Positions 24,332 through 34,510 of a stretch of DNA of 64,000 nt are shown here, piece by piece. Both the position numbers and the translations under genes were made by a program. Under the pieces are notes generated by a model. That model saw nothing but the letters and a program-made list of their open reading frames with translations, was not told where the DNA came from and did no database searches. The stretch's first letter is position 1. Each line of letters opens with the position of its first letter. Source of the DNA: Aquanectria penicillioides (taxonomy: Eukaryota; Ascomycota; Sordariomycetes; Hypocreales; Nectriaceae); contig PYIU01000001.1 of assembly GCA_003415625.1 (NCBI GenBank), positions 7,814,210 to 7,878,209 on the forward strand, written 5' to 3'.

Positions 24332-26241
24332 ATGCTCTCCAGCGTCTGGGACAAGTCTGCGCGGGCGCACGAGGCGCACGCGAAGGATCTGCTGCCTCGT
24401 GCAATTCGCCGCGGGGGCGACGACGATGACCAGGAGAAGGGCTCAAGCACAGCCTCGGCCACCGCTGCCACTACCACTGCCACTGCTCCAGCTTCGGCCT
24501 CAGCCTTGCGACAGAACCGAGACAAGATCCGATGCCTCGACGGGCTTCGCGGCATCGCCTGCCTCATCGTCTTCAACTACCACTTCTTCTGGCCCTGGAC
24601 GCCCGCCATCATGCTGGGCTACGGCGCCCAGCCGCCGCGCGCTCCGGAGCCGCATTGGGGGCTGCCGTCGCTGCCCATCGTGTGCCTGCTGCATCGCGGC
24701 CGGCCCATGGTCGCCATCTTCTTTGCCATCTCGGGCTATGTCTTGTGCCGCCATATCCTGAGGTCCATCCACGAGCGCCGCCTCGATCTCGTCTACCAGA
24801 AGCTCGCTTCCGCCGTCTTCAGGCGCGTGTTCCGCCTGTACATCCCCCCCACCATCAGCATGTTCCTCGTCGCCATGCTGGCCCAGATGGGCGCCTTTCG
24901 ATCCGAATTGTCCATCTACGGAGGCCCCGACTCGGTCTATATCAATGCCACCGTGACTAAGGCGAAGTTGGCCCTGGGTCAGCCCTGCGCCAACTGGTCG
25001 TACCCCGTTTCCGGAGCTGCTGGCGTCGCGCATCACATGGGCCTGCAGAGCCCCCATTACCTGAGCAACATCACCGGCTGGACCGACACGCTCTGTGTAA
25101 ACGATACCTCGCGCTTGTATGGCCCGTCCTCGCTGTACATCTTGGCAGACCAAGCCATGTCGGAATGGCTAAACAGCACCAAACATGCGAATGGAACCAA
25201 CACCACCACCACTGCTTCCACTGCTTCCACTGCTCTCCCACTGCACAAGCGTGGACCCTTTGCCAAGGGAAAGAAGCAGCAGGTCGACAAGAAGAAAAAG
25301 GCCCCGCTTCACGGCTCGCTGCCAGATCTCGCTGATGACAGCGTGAATGCCACTCTCAAGCTCAACCTCACGTATGTCAAGTTTGGTGGCTCCTGGGAAG
25401 AGCATCCTCACATCCACGACAACATCACCTATGCCTTCCAAAACTTCACTAGGGTCTATGCTGAGTGGGCCAACCCCTTCAACTTTGGCCACTACCACCC
25501 ACGCTACGATCCGCATACCTTTACCATCCCCATGGAGCTTCGTGGCTCTATGTTCGTCTACCTTTTCCTGCTCGGTACGGCGGCCCTCAAGGCAAAATGG
25601 CGACTACGATTCGCCGGTTTCCTTTCCGCCTACAGCCTCACGATGGGGCGATGGGACATGGCCACATTTTTGGGGGTACTGTACTTTCGGAGCTGGATAT
25701 TCGACGTCAGTCCGAGCCAAACCCTCTTTCTCCCACGAACCCCATGAAAAGTCGCTCTCAACCGTCGTCAGGTAGAGCAAGATTATTGCGCTGGATGCTC
25801 CTCTTTGTGGCCCTTTATTTCCTCTCGTACCCTGACGCTGGTGCCGAGTGGACACCTGGGTTCATGTTTCTCTCAACCCTTGTACCCAAGTATTACATTC
25901 CACTCTCCGGTTGGATGTTCTATCAGGCCATGGGTGCCCTCATGCTGCTCCCCTGCATTCTCCGTAGCCCGACTCTTTGCAAGATTCTGGAGGGACCCAC
26001 GGCGCAGTACCTCGGCAGGATCAGCTTCTCGCTATATCTTGTCCACGGCCCAGTTTTGCACAGTCTGGGCTTCTGGATCATGCCGAGACTCTTTGATAGC
26101 TTCGGCCGAACCGGCGGTTATGCTATTGGCTGGGTTATCTTGATGATTGTCACCATGTACCTGACCAACGTGTGGTATAAGAAGGTTGACGTGTGGAGTA
26201 CAACAGTCGGAAGGAGGGTGGAGAAATTCCTCTCCGAGTAG
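24332..26241 (+). CDS. Acyltransferase 3 family membrane protein, with a frame break at a T5G5 tract
   Basis: The ATG at 24332 (MLSSVWDK) opens a frame that runs to about 25671. The protein then continues in another frame from about 25672 to the stop at 26241. The break falls in TTTTTGGGGG (25667-25676). One added base gives about 636 aa and turns an ill-fitting tail into GGTVLSELDI, the expected acyltransferase-3 segment. Early motif: RCLDGLRGIACLIVFNYHFF, with the conserved Arg-x-Leu-Asp-Gly-Leu-Arg-Gly and the His of helix 1. Next is RPMVAIFFAISGYVL. About ten membrane helices are interrupted by a large extracellular loop (about residues 200-400) with many N-x-S/T sites and a Thr/Ser-rich low-complexity part. 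The family moves acyl groups onto extracellular or membrane sugars and lipids; the substrate is unknown. A compensating intron was sought and not found. Confidence 0.85.
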
Positions 26242-26873
26242 GCCGAGGTATCCAAAGCTACCTCTGGTAAATATTTTGGCGCTGATTCACCTTGGTAAAA
26301 CTTGTAACTGGATATAATGGCGCAATGGGTAGTGTTTATTTCGGGGCGACGCCCATGGGGCTATGTTCTCATCGCTGGGCCACTGGGACGTGTTTGAACT
26401 GTCTGCAATTGTTGAGTCTGTTTATGGTACTGTGAAAATAAATCTCTACGAGGGAAATTGGTACACGCCCTCGATTGTTGCGTTAGATGATGAGGATAGA
26501 GGAATGTGCTATGAAGTGGTTTTTGTTTTACTAGAAACGCAAGAAAAAATTGAAAACCGGAACTGCAACCAACAATCGCCGCACAATGTGATTAAGAACA
26601 TGTTTTGGAAAAAATCACCACCAATGTTCTCAGAGTCTAAGGTCCGTTTCGTCGTACAGCCTTGTAATTCATTCGTATTTCATTCCTTGACCGTGGCTCG
26701 ACTCGAGCTCGCTTGAAAATTATCCCATCTATATATAGTCCCTGGCATTTCCACATCTCTATATCTTTCTGCTTTTATCCAACAACAGAAGCTCTCTGAA
26801 TCATGCTTCTAGCTCTCGTGGAATGGGCGCCCTCGTTCGCTTGATCAAATACACACAGCTTTTCTGGGCATCT
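26242..26873. other. Convergent spacer
   Basis: 632 nt between the acyltransferase (+) and the SDR (-). AT-rich, with a 118-codon frame at 26363-26716 that resembles nothing known. Confidence 0.45.
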
Positions 26874-27919
26874 CTAAGTGGACTTCCTGTGCATGATGGT
26901 GGCGCTGGCCTGGTGGTTGGGGAAGATGAGAGTATCGGCGATGACGACGTTCTCTCGTCGTCCAGCGGCGAAGACGATGGCCTCGGCGATATCCTCGGGA
27001 GTCAGTGGGTCGCAGCCGCTGTGTTCTTGTTAGTGTCGTCGAGGGGATAGAAGCTCCTGCTCAGTAAAGGCCACTTACGCATAGACGGCATCGGCCTTGG
27101 ATTTGTCACCGTAGAACCGGATGACGGAGAATTCAGTCTCGACCTGACCGGGGTCGACGCAGATAACTCGGATCCTCTTGGCGATCAGCTCCTTTCGCAA
27201 GCTCTCGGTGAAGGCCCGGACGGCGGCCTTGGTAGCGCAGTAGATGCCGCCGCCGACATAGGACTCGCGGCCGGCAATGGAGCCGATGTTGATGATGTCG
27301 CCGGCGCCGTCGCCGTTGTTGCGCTTCAGCATGCCGGGCAGGACGGCTTGCGTCACGTTGATCAGGCCCGTCACATTGGTGGCGAACATGATGTTCATGT
27401 CCTCCTCTGCGATCTCGGGGGCCCTTGCTACGCCCTTTACTAGACCACTGCGATTGCGCCATGATGGTTAGCTGCTTGCTGCTCCACTGTTTGCGACCAT
27501 TCCCCGATTTTCCGAGCAAATCGCTGTCCCCCCTCCCCCGCCCGCTGCTGATAGAGGGAGGGGGTAGGGGAGGAATCGGGAACAGGAACAAGGACAGGGA
27601 CAGGAATGACTCACGCGTTGTTGACGAGCACGTCGATCTCGCTGAACTCAGCGGGCAGCTTGCCCACGAAAGTGCGTACATCCTCGGGGTTGCTGACGTC
27701 CAGCTGGACCGGCAGCACCTTGACGCCGGGGCCGACCTCCTTGACGATGTCCTCGGCGATCTGCTTGAGGGTGTCGATGCGGCGCGCAGTCAAGACGAGC
27801 TTGAGGTCCTGGGGCGAGGTCCGGGCAAACTCAAAGGCCGTGGACTTACCGATGCCCGACGAGGCGCCGGTGATGAGCACCGTCTTGCCGCTGAGGCGTT
27901 TGGCCATTGCAGAAGCCAT
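26874..27919 (-). CDS. Short-chain dehydrogenase/reductase, YMR226c/YdfG type
   Basis: Three exons: 27615..27919, 27079..27447 and 26874..27018, giving 272 aa from MASAMAKRL. The first intron is 167 nt, longer than its neighbours. Cofactor motif TGASSGIG at about 18-25, LVNNAG at about 100, catalytic Ser in [10 protein letters not shown], and Tyr/Lys in [12 protein letters not shown]. The C-terminus reads [14 protein letters not shown], the signature of the NADP-dependent serine/3-hydroxy acid dehydrogenase group (yeast YMR226c). These cytosolic enzymes oxidise L-allo-threonine, serine and 3-hydroxy acids. The short final exon was recovered by splicing and is well supported by that signature. 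The gene is GC-rich compared with its flanks and is probably housekeeping. Confidence 0.93.
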
Positions 27920-28601
27920 TGTGAGGGATTGGATGGGAAGACGGGGAGGGGAGAGATTGGGAATGAGAGGATGGAAGCGTAGGCTTGGGTTGGAGATGGA
28001 GAAGACGGGAAGATGAGGACGAGGGTGTAGTGGATTCAGCAGAAATGGTTCAAGCTGCGATAGTGAAGCCCCATCGATATGATAGTTATACAAAAGCGGC
28101 CAAGGCTAGCTAGTTGCCGAATGCCGCTGGCTGCGAGTATGACACGACGGATGGCGACCCCTCGGCCGATAACGACCCCGCCATTGAGTTCCCCGCCATG
28201 GCTTTTCCGTCGGAGTTTGTGACAACGGAGGCGCTTTTCCGTGTTCTTGATGCTACATTACGCAAGGAGACGGAACTTGACACATCACGGATCGGATGCG
28301 CTTTGACTTCTACCTCGTGAAACCATGGCCTGAGCCAGAGCCGCCACCGCCTTTGCCCCGTTGCCAAGCAGCTATTCAGGCTTCGAGAGAGTCTGGGGAA
28401 GCTGAGCCTTTCCAAGAGACCCGCTCTGCCCCAATGTCTACGAGAGATGGAGCTGCTCTTGGCGTATGGAGAAGTGGTCTGGCGGCGGAGAGGAGTGGAT
28501 GGGGACAAACTGTGGCAAATTGCAGGACCCCAATTGTATTTCTTGGGACTATTACGAACACAGGTAGTATCTCCCGGATAAATATATTAGATTCGTACAA
28601 G
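27920..28601. other. Spacer between the SDR and regulator genes
   Basis: 682 nt, promoter side of the SDR (-) and 3' side of the regulator (-). Frames on both strands are low-complexity shadows. Confidence 0.45.
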
Positions 28602-30977
28602 TTAGAATTGCATCCTAAAAGACTCGTCATTGATAAACAAGTCGAGGTTGCCCAGCCCCGACGACACCATGGAAGCAAAGTGACCCCAGCCCGACGCATC
28701 GGAAAATGCAGAGCTTGGCATGCCGTTCAAGTCAATCGCAGTCTCCCCCAGCAAATCCGTGTAATTTGAGGCAGAAAGCGGGCTGTCGTCTGACGGGATC
28801 GACATCATCATTGTCTGGAACCCGTCCCCTTGCGAATCGTCCTCCACACCTGCGAGATTTGCCATGGCTGGGTGCATGCGCTTCACTTGGCGCAGGGCCT
28901 CGACACGCAATTCCTCCAATACGAGGCAGTACCGTTCCGGGAGAGAGCCCTTCTCCGCCATGCCTGAAATGTGAGACTGGCATCGGATGGCTGCTGTGAA
29001 ATAGTTGCTGTAGACTTCTGGCGGAGACGCTCGCTTCTGGATTACGTATATGTAAAGCACAATGGTTGCTGTGAAGGCAAAGTACGCCGTGATCTGGAGT
29101 TGGTTAGCGTCATATTCAGCGTCAGCGGTCCAAGTCCAACACTAACCCAGAAAGCGCGGAACATTTGCTGGTTTTGGGTAATGTCATCAATGGTCTTTAC
29201 GGTCTTCATCGCTGCCATCAAGCACTGTCTCACACTCTCTTCGGCCTCTGCGTCCTCGCCGCCTGCGCCCCCTCCGTGCCGAGATAGTCGCGCAAGGTTA
29301 CTTAGCACAAATGGACGGTATGTGAGAATGATGGCATGCCAGTAGGTAAGGTTGAGGACATTACGTTGACGTTGAAATATGGGAACGAGGAGTGAGGTGT
29401 TGAAGGAATCGGCATCGAGAAATCGAGCCAACTCGACTTGCCAGTCACTCAGGTCCTTTGAGATTCTCTCAGTGAGGATGGACCGGCGACTCGCTGATAT
29501 GGGTTTAATGGAGTAAAGGTCACGTAAAATCTTGCTAATTATACGAGCAAGCCTGTCTTGTTAGCTATTGACTATCATTATTTGGTGGATTTGTCGTACT
29601 TGATATGTGCAAGCGGGGCAAGCATAACCGATGGGTTCCTGTTAGGAGGAGATGTGGTGATTCGATCTGGGGTTAGTTGGTCATCATCAACACACGCCGG
29701 AAGTTCCGTGTCGATATCATCATCGTGAAATGATCGAGGTCTTCCTAGGGCGGCGCTAAGATATGCATCTAGAGTGTAGGCACACCAAAACGTCCTACGA
29801 CGACATTCAGATTCAACCACGCTGGGGCCTCTGGTTGGGTGAGGCCGTCTGTTCCTATTCAGACCAATAGCTAGGGCTAAATGTGACATGGTACCAAACA
29901 AGCTCCAGCAATGGTTGATGCGTGATTGGGCCAGGAGGTAGTAGCACTGAGTCAACCGTGCCTGAACACTGGTTAGACATATTGAGCCTCTCTCCTTTGT
30001 GAGCTGATGTTCAGCAGCTAGAAAGTATCGAGTGCTGTACATCCATGAGCTTGAGACTACTGGCATACGGTGTGAGGTACGGACCTTAGATCTGGTGGAC
30101 CCGGCTTGTCATTGTCGGGCATGTACACCCTCGCCTGGGCAAACACCATGAACAGTAGAGCAACCTTGGCTGGAGCACTGTTTGCATCCCGCATAATGCC
30201 CAGCGTGTCGTAAAACTCAACGAACCATTCCTGAATCGTCGGCCGGTGGAGAAACCGGTACGTTGGCATCGCAAAATCAAAGTACCGGTCTACCAAACGC
30301 TGGGCATCGTCTCTAGGCAGCATCATGCAAAAGGATGGGTCGAATTCTGGAAGTTGCAGCGGCGCATCACCAAAGGTAAAGATTGTGCTGGCATTGGAGA
30401 AGGAGATGGCTTGGTGTAGGCGCTTCTGGACCCTGAGAAGAAACGAGACCCCCGAGGCTGGCCCAATGTAGTGTCCTTGTAAGTCAGTTTGCGGTGGCTC
30501 TGGGGAGCTTTGCGACGACGTCGCCGCATATCCAGAGGCTGAGGGATCCAGATAGCTGGCTGAGATATCGTGGCTCTGTAACCCTGCCGGATGCTGTGAT
30601 GCGTCATTCAAGATATTGGTTACTGCTATTGGATTGTTTCCAATACTGTCTCCAACTATAGCATCAGATGTCGGCGGAATGACAGGCGCTCGGCCTCTTG
30701 CATAGGCTGAATCAAAGGTGCAGCTGGCCGTGGCCCGCGAGCAAAACTCACACGGCTGCGCGCCATTGCATTTGATCTTCCTCCTGGAATTAGACACTGC
30801 TCATTAGCCGGACAATCTAAAGACGGCGCATGTATGACGAGACGATTACTTTTTGCACCTATCGCACGCCCGAGTGACCCTTGCTCTCTCGCTGTTTCGC
30901 TTCCGTCTCTTGGCCACTTGCGGGCTGCCGTCGTGGTCGTGGGCGGACGGCGGCAAGGCGCGGCCATCCGGAGCCAT
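28602..30977 (-). CDS. Zn2Cys6 transcription factor with fungal-specific middle homology domain (regulator A)
   Basis: Five exons: 30850..30977, 30085..30783, 29600..30034, 29147..29552 and 28602..29093; all phases close, giving 719 aa from MAPDGR. The zinc cluster uses Cys 38, 41, 48, 54, 57 and 64 (CDRCKKRKIKC) behind a basic stretch (AKRRKRNSERARVTR). The fungal_trans region spans about 270-500, with SLFGTMSHLALAIGLNRN and CRRRTFWCAYTLDAYLS. The C-terminal acidic, Ser-rich tail could activate transcription. It is paralogous to regulator B at 34511-37255: the same domain order, near-identical blocks (GHYIGPASGVSFLLR, YRFLHRP, DIDTELPACVDD) and matching intron positions. It is divergent from the DapA-family gene, with about 490 nt between starts, so it probably controls the sugar-acid cluster. 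Confidence 0.93.
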
Positions 30978-31467
30978 CAGGATCCACGGCCGCTCGCTCC
31001 GAAAATGCGGAAGAAGGTTGTATCAATGGATTTTTGGCGTTCTCAGCGCTCGCGTGCTTCTGAGTCATTTTCTTGTCGGCGCCAGAGTCCGATTTCAGCG
31101 GGAGGCGACGCCGTGATACGGAAGTGGGTTGTCGTTGTCGGAGCTGCGCTGGCCGTGTTTCTCCGACGGAAATGCAACTTGGGCACATCCGAGAATCTGA
31201 CGTTTCCGTCTAGCGGACCACGTCAATTACATCGTCTCCAGGGATGTGGTGAAACGTGATAACTGAATACTGCATTGAATTGGTCACTTGAGCAACCTGT
31301 ACGAATTACTTGCTGTTTATGCCTTTTGTGCATCGAGGCGGAGCCCGAGCAAGCCCGTCTCAGAGTGGCGTGCAACATAACCCCCACAGCACCACCCAAG
31401 AGCTTTAAGTATCCTGACCTCTCCTAGAACCCTGGTACAATCTATTCTCTCCAAAATAAGACCGTCC
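30978..31467. promoter_or_regulatory. Divergent promoter, regulator A / DapA-family gene
   Basis: 490 nt between two divergent starts. Frames here are shadows. I cannot pick out a certain Zn2Cys6 operator by eye. Confidence 0.5.
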
Positions 31468-32442
31468 ATGTTAAATATTTACCCAGAAACAGCCGCAATG
31501 TCTCTTCCAAGAGTGCCACCGAGCGGGGTCTGGGCCCCGGCAATCACCTTCTTCGACCACAGCACTGACACGCTGGACACGGAGTCACAGGCAAAATACT
31601 ACTCGTACCTGTCAAAGACTGGTCTCGCTGGCCTTGTGATCCTTGGAACCAACGCTGAGACCTTTCTGTTGACGCGTGAAGAGCGCAAGACGCTGGTGGA
31701 AACCGCCCGCAAAGCATGCGCACCATCCTTCCCCATCATGGCTGGTGTTGGTGGCCACTCGACGAAGCAAGTATTGGAGTTCATCGCCGACGCGGCTGAC
31801 GCCGGTGCAAACTATGTGTTACTTCTCCCCCCTGCCTACTTTGGAAAGCAGACTACGCCAGCAGTCATTGACAACTTCTTCAATGACGTCGCAGCGCAGA
31901 GCCCTCTCCCTATCGTCATCTACAATTTCCCCACCGTCTGCAATGGCATTGACCTGGATTCGGCAACCATCGCTAGATTGGCCAAAAAATATAAGCAAAT
32001 CGTTGGCGTGAAGCTCACCTGTGGAGCTGTGGCCAAGATCACCCGTCTTGCTGCTGAGCTTCCAGAGGATGAGTTTGCGACGTATGGAGGACAGTCGGAT
32101 TTCTTGATTGGTGGCTTGGCTGCAGGCTCCATGGGAACCATTGCCGGGTTTGCCAACGTCTTTCCGAAGACGATTGTACATATATATAACCTATACAAGG
32201 AGGGCAAGTTCCAAGAGGCAATGGACCTGCACAAGAAGGCGGCGCTTGCAGAGCAGCCTTGCAAAGCTGGCATTGCGTCAGTCAAGTATGCCGCTGCCCT
32301 TAACACCGCCAAAGCCGCCGGTATTGAGGGAGCTGTAGAGAAGCTGGTGCCTAGACGGCCATACATTGCTCCTAGTGATGCTGAGAAGAAGGCGATTGAA
32401 TCGCAAACTGCCAGCTTAGTGAGCATTGAGGCAAGTCTGTAG
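31468..32442 (+). CDS. DapA/DHDPS-family lyase (keto-deoxy sugar acid aldolase or dehydratase)
   Basis: A single exon of 324 aa from the ATG at 31468. The second ATG at 31498 (MSLPRVPPSG) lies closer to the usual family start. Class I aldolase TIM barrel: GLVILGTNAETFLLTREER near residues 54-72, Tyr in PIVIYNFP, Schiff-base Lys in VGVKLTCGAV, and the distal GGQSDFLIGGLAAGS block. In fungi this family includes the L-2-keto-3-deoxygalactonate aldolase of galacturonate breakdown and 4-hydroxy-2-oxoglutarate aldolase-like enzymes. In bacteria it includes 5-keto-4-deoxyglucarate dehydratase. Fungi make lysine through aminoadipate, so true dihydrodipicolinate synthase is unlikely. Clustering with a glucarate-dehydratase-like gene and a sugar porter suggests it takes the keto-deoxy acid that gene makes. 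The exact reaction is inferred. Confidence 0.9.
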   Translation: MLNIYPETAAMSLPRVPPSGVWAPAITFFDHSTDTLDTESQAKYYSYLSKTGLAGLVILGTNAETFLLTREERKTLVETARKACAPSFPIMAGVGGHSTKQVLEFIADAADAGANYVLLLPPAYFGKQTTPAVIDNFFNDVAAQSPLPIVIYNFPTVCNGIDLDSATIARLAKKYKQIVGVKLTCGAVAKITRLAAELPEDEFATYGGQSDFLIGGLAAGSMGTIAGFANVFPKTIVHIYNLYKEGKFQEAMDLHKKAALAEQPCKAGIASVKYAAALNTAKAAGIEGAVEKLVPRRPYIAPSDAEKKAIESQTASLVSIEASL

Positions 32443-33113
32443 AAAAGAATGTAGCGTAGAGTTGCATTTGAGGCACGGTGAAGTGCTTCTTTTATTAAAC
32501 AATTATGAATAAATGAACATCTCGAATGTCTTCTCCTGTGTCTCCTCACGGCCAACATCCGCACATTAAGCGAGTGACCTCCCTCTCTCGCAGCTTCTTT
32601 GCTGATCCATGACTGCTAGCAACGCTGCGTTCCCATGGTTGTAGTGAGGGGTGAGGTTCTAGCTTGTGATGTACAAACCTAATCAACAAGATGCCCATGC
32701 CTTCGACAGTTCGGCTTCCTATCACACCAAGGAGCTGAGATGCGCTCATCTGGATGACGAACAGCGTAGTGTTTGGGCGGGTACGGCGTCAAATCCACAT
32801 GCGGGGGTACGGGGTCTCCGCAACACGGAAATGCACCAAAGCTTCGGAGACGGATCAGGCGACTCACTTCCACGGAGGCGATTCGGGATGCGAGGGAGCT
32901 TGAAACGTTGTCCGAGTCAGGTGATGCCGACGCTCTAATGTACGCCGATGGACCTACACACTGGCATGACCCCTCAACGCGGTGGATCCGTAATCACCTT
33001 TAGACTAGAGACAGAGCAAAAATTTCACAATACCTCTGTTTTTCATTCTGCGAACCTGGTGCTAGAAACCTGGGAACAGAGTCATCTTTAGCACCCTGAA
33101 AGTTTAAATCACA
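32443..33113. other. Spacer between the lyase and reductase genes
   Basis: 671 nt between same-strand genes. Frames of up to 90 codons on both strands show no family. It presumably carries the reductase promoter. Confidence 0.45.
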
Positions 33114-34273
33114 ATGAGCACTCCTCCGTTAGAAGTACTTATCTACGGCCTTGGAGCGTAAGTCACCCTACTACAAGATAGAGAAATTTCTCTACGATAA
33201 GATCAGAAAGGATATTGATGCTGTTCAATTAGAATTGGTTCCTTCTATACCTTTATTCTAAGTCGTAGTGAGCAGGTTCGACTAACGGTTGTTGCCCGGT
33301 CCAATTATGCCGCCGTCAAGACCAATGGCATCCATATCACAAGTGGAAATCATGGTGAACACCATTTCCAACCGCATAAAGGTTGGTAACGACAACAGAA
33401 AAAGGGCTTTGGTCAGGTTGAATTGACATTTGAAAAGTGGTGAAAAGCGTCGCTGAGGCAGGACAAAAGTTTGACTACATTGTCTGTGCTCACAAAGCTA
33501 TTGATCAGTCCAGCGTCCCTCCGCAAATTGAACCAGGAGTAGATGAAAAGAGGACGACTATTGTCATTATTCAGAATGGTGTCGGTAATGAAGAGCCATT
33601 TAGAAACATATTCCCTGCTTCGACTATCTTGTCATGTGTGGTATGTTTCTTCCCCTATGCTAAAACGCGATCCACGTACTGAAATGCATTTTAGACCTGG
33701 GTCGGCGCGCGACAACCACAGCCTGGCATCATTACACACACAAAGTCCGAGAACATGCAAATTGGATTATATCCAAACAAAGCTGGCAACCCTACTCTGG
33801 AAGCTGAACGTCTGAGCCAGTTTTCGTCGCTGCTGGCTGCCGGAAAGACGGTCTTTCAAATTGTGTCCAACATCCAGGTCCAGCGGTGGGAAAAGGTAGT
33901 ATGGAACGCAGCATGGAATCCATTGACCACCCTCACGCTCATGGACACGCACTCTTGGCTCAGCTCTTCCGACGAGTCAACGCCAATGACGAAGAAGCTG
34001 ATGAAGGAGGTCATCGACGTGGCTAGGGCGTTGGGGGTGCCACTTGAATATGAGTTGATAGATAAACTTTTCGAAAGAATTTTGGGAATGTCGCCCATCG
34101 GGAGTAGTATGAGGACAGATTACGAAAACGAAAAACCCATGGAGGTAGATATAATCTTGGGCTACCCTGTAAGAAAGGGCAAGGAGCTTGGCCTTGATGT
34201 GGGGACGATTGAGACCATCTACATCATTCTAACAGCCATTAATAAGAGGCTGATGGGTAGACTAAAGAAGTAG
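33114..34273 (+). CDS. PanE/ApbA-family 2-oxo acid reductase (ketopantoate reductase-like)
   Basis: Four exons: 33114..33157, 33233..33381, 33438..33640 and 33695..34273, giving 324 aa from MSTPPLEV. The Rossmann signature GLGAIGSF spans the first splice junction, which confirms it. Family blocks follow: FDYIVCAHKA, IIQNGVGNEEPF and WEKVVWNAAWNPLTTL (the Lys and Asn region of the active site), then the C-terminal helical domain ending RTDYENEKPMEVDIILGYPVRKG. The family reduces 2-ketopantoate with NADPH. Fungi carry many paralogues of other specificity, probably for other 2-oxo acids. Its position within the sugar-acid cluster suggests it handles a 2-oxo intermediate or product, but no step can be assigned. 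Cytosolic; no targeting signal seen. Confidence 0.9.
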
Positions 34274-34510
34274 ACAATCGAGATAGAATGAATTGAATAG
34301 AATATGCTAACAGATGAAGTTCGATTTTTTTTTGTTCTTTCTGGGCAAGACTGTTACATTGGACAAGCTATTATTGAGCAGTAGGCTATGGGGCCATGTC
34401 TAGATTGAGGTGGGCTAGATAGGACCTATTCACAGATATGCAACCCAAGCTGGCAGAAAGTTTTATGGAGAAAAAGAAGTGCTAGCGGTGGTTTTATTTA
34501 TCCCCGAGTA

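Noticed and set aside
24277..25516. Long minus-strand frames (up to 217 codons) opposite the acyltransferase gene
   Set aside because: Antisense shadows of GC-rich coding sequence; the sense strand has a clear acyltransferase-3 protein.
25665..25680. Programmed ribosomal frameshift at the T5G5 tract
   Set aside because: No known slippery heptamer arrangement or downstream structure was evident, and such signals are very rare in nuclear fungal genes; an indel is simpler.
25640..25760. An intron to explain the acyltransferase frame change
   Set aside because: The GTCAGT..GTCAG option gives a wrong phase, and a GTACTT..GTAG option keeps phase but removes the SELDI segment expected in the family; a single-base indel fits better.
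31468..32442. True dihydrodipicolinate synthase for lysine biosynthesis
   Set aside because: Fungi use the aminoadipate route; the family in fungi serves sugar-acid or hydroxy-oxo-acid cleavage, and the neighbours support that.
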